Part shown: positions 1-12,700 of the stretch, in pieces
Numbering within the stretch: position 1 is the first letter of the stretch
Layout of the letters: each line of letters begins with the position of its first letter
Assembly (NCBI RefSeq): GCF_018139145.2
Contig: NC_059478.1
Span: 3,906,001-3,970,000, forward strand
Length of the DNA stretch: 64,000 nucleotides
Source of the DNA: Gymnogyps californianus
Lineage: Eukaryota; Chordata; Aves; Accipitriformes; Cathartidae
Reading direction: 5' to 3'
Translations under genes and position numbers: made by a program
The notes under the pieces: model-generated
Told to the model about the DNA's origin: nothing
Seen by the model: only the letters and a program-made list of their open reading frames with translations
The model's database searches: none

Positions 1-624
1 GCCAGACTCTCCTTCATGAAACTCCTTCGCTAGCCCAGGAGACAGAGCCCCACCTTGCCACCAACCACCTCTGACCGGAGCAGCAACTGGGGCTTTCATT
101 GCTACACACTGACTACGAAGCACGTCTGTGTACGGAAGAATTCAGTGTGATCTTACTACTGAGATAGTAATAAAGATGTTTAGGAGTAATTTCAACTACA
201 TTCTCAGTCAGCAAAGCAATCATTAATGGATTCCTATTTTATCTCCTCAAAGAGAGGAAAAGGATTGAGAAGTTCTCATTGGCTTCTCCCATCTGCCCTT
301 CATTCTCAGCTTTTGCTTCCCATGTGGCTGGGGACATGCACGATGGAGAAGGTGAGAGGCGGTGATATTGGGTTACTGAGCGAGACAAACAGCAGTTCCT
401 CTCTCCCTCCAGAGGGCCCAGGGATGGGAGAGTTCCTGATGTTGTTTTCTTGCACTGCAGACGTTTTGTGCACACTCAGTGGGTCGGTGGAGCACTTACG
501 CCCTCCTGACAGCAAGGAACAGAAGAGAGGGCTGCCACCTGCACAGGACTGTGTGGGCCAGTCCCGCAAACCCAACATGCCATGGTTTATGGAGCCTTCG
601 TTTGCAAGGGTTGCCACCTCTGTC
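1..624 (-). other. SMG7: SMG7 3' UTR (partial)
   Basis: This follows the TGA stop at 625-627 directly. I find no AATAAA or ATTAAA on the minus strand between 624 and 1, so the UTR most likely runs off the left edge. The short open frames here on both strands show no conserved features. The downstream neighbour expected from mammalian synteny (NCF2) is not visible. Confidence 0.75.
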
Positions 625-738
625 TCAATGCGGCGGGTTCATGGTGCCTTGTCCGCGTTGCTGCTTCTGCTTCTGCTGCATTAACAGCTGCTCCAGGGCC
701 GAGGGTCCAGGGTGCATCATGGAACTGGACCAGATGGA
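625..738 (-). CDS. SMG7: SMG7 exon 23 (last coding exon)
   Basis: It encodes residues 1156-1192, from SIWSSSMMHPGPS through a Gln/Lys-rich stretch to GQGTMNPPH and TGA. The acceptor is TTTTTAG|TCC. The sequence is nearly identical to the mammalian C terminus as remembered. This tail belongs to the proline-rich region that contacts the CNOT deadenylase. Confidence 0.96.
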   Translation of the reverse strand, partial: SIWSSSMMHPGPSALEQLLMQQKQKQQRGQGTMNPPH

Positions 739-3700
739 CTAAAAACAAACAGCCAACACTAGCACCTCCTTGAGTCAGACAGCCCCCCCTCTTACAGATG
801 AGAAAGTGGAGACCGTTTTCTATATTCTCCCTCTTCTCCTTATCACTCATACCTGGCTTATCATGAAAGTCACCAGACTTCAAAGAAGGCCTCCTAAAGA
901 GAGGCTCCCTGGAAGAAGCTCATCCTCCTCCAGAATCCTCATTAGCCTAAAAATTCATCCCACGTTAACAATTACTAATTTTAGACTAGTCAAAACAAAT
1001 GTTATAATTTCTTCCAGTTCTGCCAGCCTGGTCTTGTTCCGCAAAATATTCTAGAACAGCAAGAACTGGAAAACTGCGGCATCTTCCAGCACTGGTCACA
1101 CCTCTCACATCGCCTGCCTAAGTGAATCTGCAGGAAAAAAACCTTTGGTTTCTGACACGGAACTCTGACGCTTGCAATAGGCTAACACCCGTCACTGGAT
1201 CTTCTGGCCCCACAGACAAGCACCCATTCCTGAGCACGGTTTCAGTCAAACATACCTTCAGGCTCTCCATAAGCACAGCTGAGGAGTCCTCCATAGCAGG
1301 AGGGCCTTGGGCTGCCCAGGTGCCACTGGGAGCGCTGGACTGGTGCCAGCTGCTCTCCGAAGATGACGATGTTGCTGGGAGATAGTCCAGACCAAACCCT
1401 CCCATCGCTAAAACGGGAGAAAGACAAGTTCAAAGGAAAGTAGCAAAACAAACGCCATCAGCTGGCTTCACGCAAGCCTGGAACCCGGCACTTGCCTGGC
1501 TTATCTGTTTTCCAGCGGTCTGCGACTCTCCTGTCTCTGTTGTCTGGAGTCCCAATAGGTCCGAAGTTGGAGAAGGGAACAGAATTGTGGTTATGGGTTG
1601 GAGGGGAGCTTGGCAAGCTGCTGGGGTTGGAGGAGTGAGGAGACTGGCTGGCTGGTGTCGAATGATCTAGTGATTACAAGGCAAGAGGAAAAAGGTCAAC
1701 AGAAACAGCAGGAGCCTCCCGACTTTGAATTTCTTAGCGCTGCTGCAAATTCTGTCATCACCCAGTTTTCTCCAGTGCTGAAGGTCAGTTTTTATTCCCT
1801 CCATTACACGAGCGTAATGCAAATTCCTAAGTTCTGAGCGAAAATTTTTGTGCATATGCATTAAACACAGTCATTCTGTTCTTGTATACATGTGCTTACC
1901 AGAAAAACCAAAAACCAGGAAACCTCAAGAGGGCTGGCTAGCCAAAGTGAGTTTTCCCCATGTTTCTCAAAAACTTTTCTCAAACTAAAAAAAAAAAAAA
2001 AAAATCATCTGTCTCCAAGCTTGACAAACCAATAAAAAAGTGACATTAGACCTTGAGGAGTTTGCAAGTTTACAACTCGAACTCCCAAACTCTGTGAATG
2101 TTTACACTTCTATGAATCTTAAAGAAATTCAGACCAGAACCCATACTGAGCAAAAGAGGAGAGCAAGCATGGAAAGCCTATCTGCAGGCAGGAGAGAACA
2201 ACGCCTGAAGACGAACACAGCATAGCAGGGTGGCAGGAGACTATGTGGTCTTGAATGAAGAGGTGAAGGGAGAGAAAGCTGAAACCATGAGCCATAAATC
2301 CTGCTAGAATGAAAGCACTTTGCAACTCCTTCCATTTCACCCACAACGGCTATTCCTGGTTGGCTGCAGAAGTCTCAGTGCACCCAAAAATCTCATCCAG
2401 TGCAGATGTTATTTAAAATCCACTCGTTTCTTAGAGTCAACTAATTCCTCCCCCCACGCTCTTCTGGATTTTTAGTGAGAATAAAATCATTACCTAATAG
2501 TTATGTTTTATGCCTTTAATATAATTACTAGGGAAAAAGCTGGTTTGCTTTGTAGGCTGCTTAACAGCAAAAACAAACAAAAAACCCATCACATTTTCTT
2601 CCACACTCTTCATCATACAGTTTCTTTCTCTTTCAAATATCTACATTATGAAATCCAGTTCTTCCTGCTTTTTCCAAAGCAGCAACACTGAAAGTATACG
2701 GATGTTTGAGTTAAAGCCCTACTCCCAAATGCTCGTCAGGAATCTAAGTTAAAGAGATTTCAGGATTTAACACTTCCTACAACTTTTATCCTGCTCAACT
2801 ACTTCAATTAAAATCCAGGTTCTTACGCTATATTAATTACAGAATCCCCTCATATTTCTGAGGATATATAAAGAAAAACAAACAGAAACCTTCAGACACC
2901 TTGTCAAGCAGGTACTTTTTTAATTTCTGGTTACATTTAACTTGCAGTAGGTTCAGAATTAACTCAAACCCTCTTAAATCACTAGACACAAGAAAAACCA
3001 TACCAGGATTACCTGAGCTGGCTGGAAGGGATGGAGACCACGGAGTCCCTTCAAAGAGAGAATATAGTGAAGTCTCCTGATGGGCAACTGAAGGGGTGAC
3101 TTCTGTTTTTGTGCTGGTATTCATGTTTTTCCCATATACCTCATTGAACATGCTGTTATTTGGATATCTTTCCTGCAAAAAAATGAATGTACGAGTTTAG
3201 GTATTGGATTTATTTCAAACACTGAGACTGTAAAAGGAAACAATTATAGATCAAAATATTTTCCTAACTCCTTTTTCACTCGCCAGCCCCCTCTTCTTTG
3301 ACCATTTTATTTAACATGAAGACAATCACATTCTGAATCAGGACAGATTTCTCCTGGCTGAACTGCAAAGCCTTCACAAAAAATCTTTAAATTCCCACTA
3401 CTCACAAAAATTGTATCAAGACCATGCTCAGCTCTCTGGAAGAGAATGGGTAATCCATTGCTCAGGAAATAAAAACCTACACACCATAACACCTTGAGAT
3501 GCACCTTTTCAGTCAACTCCACAATTCTACTAAGAGCAAGGAGCCCCTCAACTCAGCAAGATTCAACAGTACGTCTGCAGAACTATAGCCAGGATGAATT
3601 TGGGAAGACAACTGATAAAGGCAAAGATAATCTTGCCGATACAGACTGAAATTAGGCACCCATATGGATTTCTTTCAGGTTTTCCATTGGTTTGAACAAA

Positions 3701-6700
3701 AGGATATCCCCATATTTCTGCCATGTTACCTAGTTTAATGGCAAGCTCAAACAGCAAAGGGCTGCAGACTCTGGTCCTCACTTACCTGATTAAGAGAAAA
3801 GCCACTGAGGGACAGGAAAGATGACGACTGAGACATCAATTCTGATGGTTTTTCCAGCAGGGACTTCTTCAGAAACCAAAAAGGGAAAAAGAGCAGTTAG
3901 CGTTCAGTGTAGCGAGCAGGGGGAAAGTAGGCTATCAGAAACTGCCAAGGTGTTTTTGGTGACATTTAAAACCTTCCTTGTATTTTAGCTGCAGCACCTT
4001 GGAGGAGAGGGGGAGCAAACTAACAAATGCAGAAAATCAGTAGTTTCCCTACTAACTGTAACCAATATCTAAAAATCAACAATCATAACAGCTGAGAGTC
4101 TCAGACAAACCCCACTGCCAGAACAGCTTTTCAAATCCTAAGTGTAAGACTCTGTCTGATACATCTAGAGGGGAGATTCCTGCCAAAACACCCCTACGGT
4201 TGTGTAAAACCTGGTACAAAGGAGACAGAATCCTTCCCAGTGACCAGAGGACTCCTTCAAACATGATTAGACTCTTGTATGTTGCTACTGACAGAACATT
4301 TTGCGGTTCTGAGAGCACCCCTGCTGTACAGACATTCTTAGACAGCAAGAGCTGCCAAGTGCTGTGATTTTTTAAATGGGTTGAACAGTCCAAGTTTCAT
4401 TTAGCGCTCTCTCATTTTCATTATAAATGACTGTAGGCAGGAAGGAAAAAACCCTCAGTGTTTAAAACAGAGGTTCCAAAACTCCCCTAGGGTTCCATGT
4501 TAAGATAGTATGGACCACGACCTTTTCCATCATCTACGCCACCCCCTCTCATACAGCTGTTATTTCCACCATAATATTTCTCAGCTTTCTCTTTGGTTCT
4601 TGCTATGATTAAGCACTGAAAAAATATTGTCTCCGAAACAAGCCTATTTAGGGAAGAAATAGGATCAGTTATCATCGATACAGAAACTGAAGAAAAGTTA
4701 TAAAGCTCGGCTGGTAGACAACGAACGCCACCAAATTTAGGATCAGGATCACCAAGCCATAGAATTAGTGAAGCCATAAGTAAAACTGTGTGTGATCCAA
4801 AACGAAAGCTGTAGTCTTGTTCCAAATAAAAGCCCTCTTGCACTCATACCAGCTCAGCATGTCAGATGTTTTTAAATGTATTGTTCAAACAACAAAAACA
4901 TGAACCAGCGTCCCTCCCTCTTTAACATGGTCTCAATATCTGGAATATCTTCGCTTTTATCCTGAAAACCTAAGACAAATAGCCTCATTTTCTTGGCAAG
5001 CAGCTCCTAGCTTGTTAGATTTTCAAAGTGACAACTCATTACTGTGAAAGCACATTTTAAAAGGCAGACAAAATTCACCCTCTGCATATCCACACAGCTT
5101 GCACAGAGAAGAACTTCCTTCCATTTGTCAGCAGACAGCAACACTAGGAGCTTCAAAGGAAGCTGCTGAAGAAGCAGCTATTAGTTTCTTAGCAAAGGTA
5201 TCTAATGAGACAGAAATGGGTGTCTATTTTGCTACTGGCTCCTTGGGATGGCATGTAAAATAATTGAGGAATAGACTTAATCAGAAATTTCGAAGAGTCA
5301 CAAATAACTCCTCTTTGTTACTGCTACTAATCTGAAACTGTAGTATTTAATGAACATGCTTGTAGCCATACTAGAAAGGTGTACTGCATTTTCAGAGGCA
5401 ATTTACAAATTCAGCAGCTCTAAGACCCTCCAGCTAGTGAACTAGGAAGGTTTTAATACATAAATGTAGGGGGGGGGGGGGAAATCTCAGTCTGTCAAAA
5501 GTGACTGTATTTCTATAGGAGTTACTGATTATTTAGCCAGTTGCTTGCAGTTTTCTTCCAAAGCCATCTTGCTCTTTTACAATCTCTTCTGCATTTAGTA
5601 GGGCAGCTTCGCCCTGCCTCTATGGAATCTTTATATGCAGATAATAATAAGCCACACTTATTCTGATGACTTCCCACAGCTGAATCTGTGCTCCCCCCTG
5701 CCCTTATTACTAAGCCCATACAACTGCAGAAGAGTAAGTGCATTAAATGATGCATCAACATCTCTCTTGTGGACTGTACTTAGAAAAAACCCCACTGTTG
5801 TTCTGATTTCTGAACAAATTAGCTGGCCTGGATTTGGCCCAAGAGCTATACTGTGGGCCTTCAGCTGGCCTGAGCTCTTGCATGAAGACTAGCTCAAGGG
5901 TGAGGCAGGGAAGTGGACAGGAGGGATGGGGGAGAGAAAGGATTTTCACATTTCTTGTAATTTCACAGAAGAAAGAGGTGCCAGTTAAGAGTGAGAAGCA
6001 GCAGTATTACATCAAATACATACAAAGAGGCTTCGTCCAGGAAGAGAGGCGAGAGGCCCCAGCAGAGCTGGGTAAAGATCAGGAGGATTAGAGAAAATCA
6101 GCTCTTCCTCCTCCTCCAAGGCAGCCAGACTCTTTAACAGGTCCGGAGGAAGCAGAGGGGAGCTCTTGGGGTCCTAGTGACAGAAATGAGCACAGTGAGA
6201 CAACAGAAGGCAGAAAGGGGAACAGCAAGAGACAGCGAGGAGAGGCTAAGCCACAGCAGGACAAGAGAATAGCAAGAGAAAGGCAGAAGGTGGCATGCAG
6301 AAGTGCGAGGCGAGAAAGCGGTGCGGTAGAAGTATGTCGAGGTACACAGAGAGAAAACGCTGAGCAGAAAACATAACTAGCCACGTGGCCTAACATGTAC
6401 TGGGAGGAGTGCCGCACCATCAAAATGATGGGCAGCTAGTTTTAAGTAGTGGAGCGTGTGCTTCCCATATATGCCAAATACTGAACCTGCTTCACATTCA
6501 AGGACAAGGAACATGAAATCTTACAATTATTCTTCTATAGCTGACCTGTGAGTAATTTAGGTTTCAAGTAAAATTACGTTTGCATCTTCTTTCCTCCTCT
6601 ATTTGTGGAGTTTAAATCTCACGAGACTTATTTCCACTGCTAATGGCAGCTATGCCAATGTACAGCTGACCAGACCACTGGGCCAAAAAACCCTGCAAAG

Positions 6701-9700
6701 TGCTGGTCAAACTTGATATCTTGAGTTTTGTGACGGATGCTTAAAACACATAGCATCACGGGTACAGCTTCTGTCCGTACTGCACTGTGCTTGCACCAAT
6801 GCAAGGTTTCCCTTTTAGGGATGAGAGCAAGGCTTTGATCCCATCTCCATCTAAAAACCACAACCTGACATCAGGGTAGCGGCAGACTCCTGTATATTGT
6901 CTGGCTTTTCTCTCTGAAGGATAAGCCAAGTGATCTCAGCTGACCTTCTGAAAATCCTGAGTGCATTTACAGAGGCGCATCTGACCAAAGGTTTAAAGAG
7001 GCCTCTGTTTAAGTTTCTTTATAAACATCGCCAAAAGCACTCGCAGACAACTTCAGGACTGTTAACAAATAACAAAGATTGCAGGTTTTATAAACAGCAA
7101 CATGAAGCACAACTGCATGAACAGAAGCAAAGTATTCCATTAGTGCAACTAAGAGCTAAGGAAGTCGTTCAGCTCTCTCACTGCATGGTGGGATTTGCAG
7201 GAAAAACCAGAAAAATAATCCAAGACAAGGCTGCTCCTACCATCCTTGATTTCCAGCCTCAGTCTGACTATTGCAGCCTCAGCCATTCAACACACTCAAG
7301 GTACTATACTGGTGTCAAGAGTTCATCTAAAGGGTAATAATTCAACTGCAATTATTTTGATGGCTTTTATGGTTTTCATCAGTTGCCAGACAAGAATTTT
7401 CCCTAAAACTATCAGCTGCCACGCTTCTCGACCTGACAGACACAGCACAGAGATCAATGTCACATCTACACTGAACAAGACTTACACCTACTTGAAACCA
7501 AATCTTCAAGAGCCGGATCCCACACACAGCCAACTAACATGGAGAATTCATCACTGTTTGCTGGAATCCCATTTACTGATACCCAGCTCCCTACTACATA
7601 AGTTCACATTGACCTACTCGGGGCTACAGGGCATTCCTGAAACAGGGAAACTCCTAGAGTTGTCAGGAATATCAGAGCCTCATTGGTTTTCAGCACTTAT
7701 AGCATGGATCTTTACCTCAAAGGTCATCCTGGAGACAGCATCCTGCTCTGGGCGGAAGACTCCTTGCCGTTTTCCCCTGCGGTCCATGTTAGACTGCTGT
7801 GCCATCACCCTATTGTCAGCCATGCCATAGGAAGAGTCCCAGTAATATTCTGGCACCTTGACTTCTGAGGGGTTCTGGTTATATGGCTCCATTGGGAAAG
7901 GCTTCATTTTTTTCTCCAGAGGTTGCTGTTGCATCACGGGAGGCTGTAATGACTGTTCAAATAATTTGAGAGGGTCCTGGGCCTGCAGGTAATAGGACTG
8001 CTTTACGGGCATGATCTTCCCCAGTGAGCCTTGGACTTGAGGCGGGTTCCAGAGTTGCTTTGACGAGTCTGTCTGTGGAAACTGAGGCAGAGACACATGA
8101 TTTCACCAGCAGGTAGGAACAATTAATGTTAACTGAACGCCTAACTCCATTCAAACTGTCAGTCTGGCTGACTTGTGATAGGCATTCCACAAACATTCTG
8201 ATTTGCTATGTTATTCACCAAAATGCACAGTCTCAATAGGCATCTAATACTCCCTAGTCAAGCTTTACGCCAACAGCCAAGTATAATCCTTACTCTAATC
8301 CAGTACCTTATAAACACCTTTGCTAAGGTACTGAGCCAGCATTTTGCTGCCCAGAACACCAGGAGGGTCTCACCATTGGAGTCCAGACATGCCAGAAGGG
8401 AGATTTTCTCCAGCACGACGTGAGCATAAAACTAAAAGCTGTGAAGGAACTGACACTGCAACCCAGTTAGCCAAAAGGAGAGTGTGGGTGAAGGTTCAGA
8501 CTCAGTCCTCATTACTCACACAAGAAAACTAGGAAGGCCTAAGACAGAAATACCTGATCAGAAATATCACCTTCATACCTTGTCTATAAACAGAAACACA
8601 CAGAAAACAGATGACCACCTTCCCATTCCAGCAGATACCTTTCTCTCAGTTACAGAATCGTACATTCATACCCACTAAACTTCAGCTCTTTTTCAAATTT
8701 GCCCGGAAGTTCACAGATCAAAATTCCACACTAAGGTCTTTAACGACTGTTTTGAAAAGGTAATCCAGGAACGGAAGTCTTGAATGTTGCCATTTATTTT
8801 TAAACGAAGCTTAGCACATTGCATTAGTCAAGTTTACCTGCTGGAATCCGGAGTGGTGTGGTGGGCTCTTCCCCAGGCCCTGCACAGCTTTCGTAGGGGA
8901 CTGTTGCTGCTGTTGCTGGGCCAGAGCTTGGACCTGTAACTGGCTTGCGGACTGTGCTGTTGCCTGAGCTGGTAAAGATGAGAGGGGTTGCTGGGAAGGA
9001 GGTGGCGTTTGCTGAGGTCCCTGGGTCATTGGCCCTGGTCCGGAGGGCCGTTGCTGGCTGTAAGGAATGTGGGACTGTTTCCCACCTTGCACCTGGTTTC
9101 CTGCAGGCGAGTGAGCTGTGGGCTGGAGGAAGGTTCCTGGGACAGAAACACCACCTGGGAAGGTGTACCCTGTGCTCATGGAGAAAGCCACAGGAGGGGG
9201 GACAACGTATGTCGGAGGTGGAAACCCTGGGAAAGATAAAAACGCAACTTTAATCGCGATTTGGCAGAGCAGGTAGCTCCCTCAAGAAAACATTTAGTGT
9301 GGGTTTTTGCTTTTGGTTGTTTGGGGTTTGTTGTTTTTTTTTTTTCCCCCCTATTTTGCTCATTTAGGCCATAAGGACAGGGAACACCAAGTACAGTTTG
9401 TATACATGCACCATAATGTCCTTTCTCACCTTTGCATGTACATGGCTGTGATCAAAGGGTTATTCAGAGTTTGTTCTTGAGTTTTCTTATAATATTGCAG
9501 GCACTGATAACAGTCAGCCAGGGCAGTATCTGGGAGAGCCATGTGTTTCCCCCCCCCCAATCTCCCTGCTTTCCCCCCACCACCACCTTTTTCCTTCATC
9601 ATTCTGGGGTTTTTAATGCTTTACCCCCAAAGTTCCCTTCCCTTCAAACACAGGCATTTTCACGGACTAAACTTCTGGAGCAATGGACAGAAGCAATCAA

Positions 9701-12700
9701 TAAGTCTACTGCCTCCTCCCAGAGGATCACCAGTCTCAGGATCAATTTAGATAGAGACAGATGGTAAGCAAACAAATCCTCATATCCGCAAGATCAATTT
9801 CTTTCCTGTGGTTCACACTGAAAAGCCAGGTTTGGAAGGCAAGCTTTAATTCTGTGTCTCACAGGCCACAATTTTATGCTGACTTTGGGACAGGGAAGAT
9901 GTCCCTCTGTCTTATATTGAGCAACTACACATAACAGCTGCAGGGAAGTTACAGCTTCCAGCTATTTCGTGAGCAAACATGGACAGCAAGGTATGACAGG
10001 AACACTCCACAACAAAATGGGAACACGCAATGCGGCAACAACAGCAAATAAGACCACACAAATTACAGCCTGAAACATGAGCACCACTACAAAAGAAACT
10101 GAGCTTTAAAGAAGAAAGCAGTGTGATTGATCTGTTGTAATGGAGTCCTATGCACAGCGAATGCTTCCTCCTGAGCTAGCAGAAGACTTTGTCATGTTTC
10201 GACTAACTACAGAAACAGCCTACTGTGAAGTTCCTTGATCTCACACCCACTAACCAAGAAGGAAGGTGGCAGATTTCATGTCAGACCTTGATTCCAAAGC
10301 ATAAGGAATCTTATTTATCTCGTTTCAGTTCTGCTATGCCCCCTCTTCACTACTTTGTAAGATTCTCAACGTGAGAATGCATGTTCATTAAAACAGCTCC
10401 TACCTTCAGAGGCTGTAACAACCACTATTACAGGATTTTCTTTGCAGTCAACAGTAAATCACACTTCAAAAGAATGACGCAAATTACCTGGCCGGCTAGG
10501 AAGGGGAGGGAAGGCTCCTGGGTGATGAATGGGGATGAACTGAGAACTGCTGGCCTGACTTGGAGTCTGAGTTACAGGTGTTTTCCTGGCTTCAGACACC
10601 GGAGTCTTCCTCATCTCCGTCTGGGATTTCACCTAATGCAAAAGAAAGAACGAAGAAATTAGACAACTTCTCCTGTAATTACCCACATCACGTCTCAAGC
10701 CAAAAAATGAACTCCCAGATTGTCTGAGAGATTATTTTCTTTTCCCTAAATAACTGGGAGAGGTTTGGAACACGGGAATCCAGTTCCCTCCTCACAGATC
10801 TCAGGCAGGTTACCCTGCCTGTCCTCAGGCACTCCTTGCCTCACAAAAGCACTCTAAGGATATCTACCCAGAAGACTGCAACAGGCTCCTTCTCTAGCAA
10901 GAGAGTGGGAAGCGGACATAATAATATCCTCAGACCATACAAAGAACTTACCATGCTGCTCACCTGCAGTGCCTTAAAAACAAAACAAAGTGCAGATGCT
11001 ATTATGCTTCTCCTAGGGCACTGCTTCAACCTAACTCATGCTACTTACCTGCAGCACCTTAAAAAACAAATGCTACCACGTTCTTCCTAGGGAACTCTTT
11101 CAGCCTAATTCATACGGTGATGTATATGCACAAACTACTGCATACTATGAAATTCTTTTGACCGAGAGCAAACAAGACAAATAGCAGAAGTGCTTAACCT
11201 CTTTCAGTTTACTGTGTAACCGCTGTATGTTCTGTTAAAAGAGCTGCACCAGTTAAAGGCAGAGAGAAGAATGTAATGTAATGTTTACCTGATTCTGAGT
11301 CTGCTGCGGTCTGGGTCTTCCTGGAGAGGAAGACAGAGGGGAAGACTACTTTCCCTTTCTGTTCAGCTCGGCAGAACTGCCTGGAATGCAAGATGGAGCA
11401 GGCAGGAAAAAGACAGCAAGCAAGGAACCCGGGCAATACAGAAAGGGCCCAGGAGCAGACCTGATGCCAAGCCTCAAAGGTGATTGAAAGAAAGGGTTTT
11501 ATCAGGGACCAAATTAAAAAAATCCAAACCAAACAAACCAAAACTGCGTGGGGTTTATTTCAACATTTAGTGCTGCTGAGTTGAAAGGAGTTAGAGGGCA
11601 GGTCTTTTCTGCCCAAATACAGTAAAGGGGTAGATGCATTCAAACGCTTTAAGTTCTTTTTCAAATAATTCTGAATTTCCCCATTTAGAAATTATGGGAA
11701 TGTAGTTTATTTTTTTGCCTTTAATTAAAAAAGTAGATTGTAAGACTGGGAGGTTTGGGTGTATTTTTGATCTCCTGCTAGAAAAAGTCAGGAGGGAACT
11801 CCACCTCAAGGTTCTGGCTGATGCTAAGCACCATGAATGATGCAGCCCCTGCTCATGCCGCATCTATTCACTGCCCGCCTTCGCCCTTCATCACATTCTG
11901 TATATTCAACTTATATTGTGCTGTCCCTTTTTTCTCCACAATGAGCCAAACATTTTTATAACCCATACTGAGAGCTATGCACTCTTTCATAGCAATGTTG
12001 GAGAATTCAAAGACACACTTCCTGCCGTGGGATTTCAAAACATGAGCTCTAGTCCATCAAACTCAAAGCTGCTATCACATTTCCAAAGGTGGCTTCCAAA
12101 AGACCCCCTGCATGATTTATAGTTAACTTTTAAAAGCTAATAACTAAAATTGATTAATCAAGACAGCCAAATTTCAGTTGCTTCCCTGCTTCTACTTGAC
12201 CTCACCTCAAAAAAGTGTCACTACTACCAAATATTTACTCCCCACCAGTCCTGAGGGTTCCCACACAGTGCTTGAGAGAAGCACCATTTCATCACAGTGG
12301 CCTCTTAAGAGTACATTACACCTTGAGCAAGCCGGCATGCAACCTTCCTCAGCACCTAACGTTATTTTCCCCTAAAGAGCACAGATTCAACCTATGCCAC
12401 ACTTTCACGATCCTGTCTGACCGTGGAAGTTTTCCTCTTATCTGCAAAAGAGGACTAATTACTTACGTGTAACATTCTTAACATTTTTCCTAAGTAGGAG
12501 CTGCAACATTTGCAGCATTTAGGCTTTGGAAGGCAATGAACCATGGAGAAGATAAAAGCCTGAAATATCGAGGAAGGCCAAAGCAGAGTGCTAACAGACC
12601 ACCAGTCAGGGGAAAACCTACACTGGTTTCTCCTCAGTCAGGGTGAAGCAAACCTTCCCCATCTTCTGGAGTAGGTCTGAATAAATAAGTCCACCAAACT

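Noticed and set aside
783..810. Short MIR-like match in intron 22
   Set aside because: Only about 25 bases resemble the MIR core, with no flanking MIR sequence in order.
1118..1255. Alternative SMG7 C terminus by retention of intron 22
   Set aside because: The read-through adds about 45 unremarkable residues, and exon 23 encodes a clearly conserved C terminus.
7246..7830. 194-codon plus-strand open frame
   Set aside because: It lies partly opposite SMG7 exon 17, has no recognisable domain, and its composition looks random.
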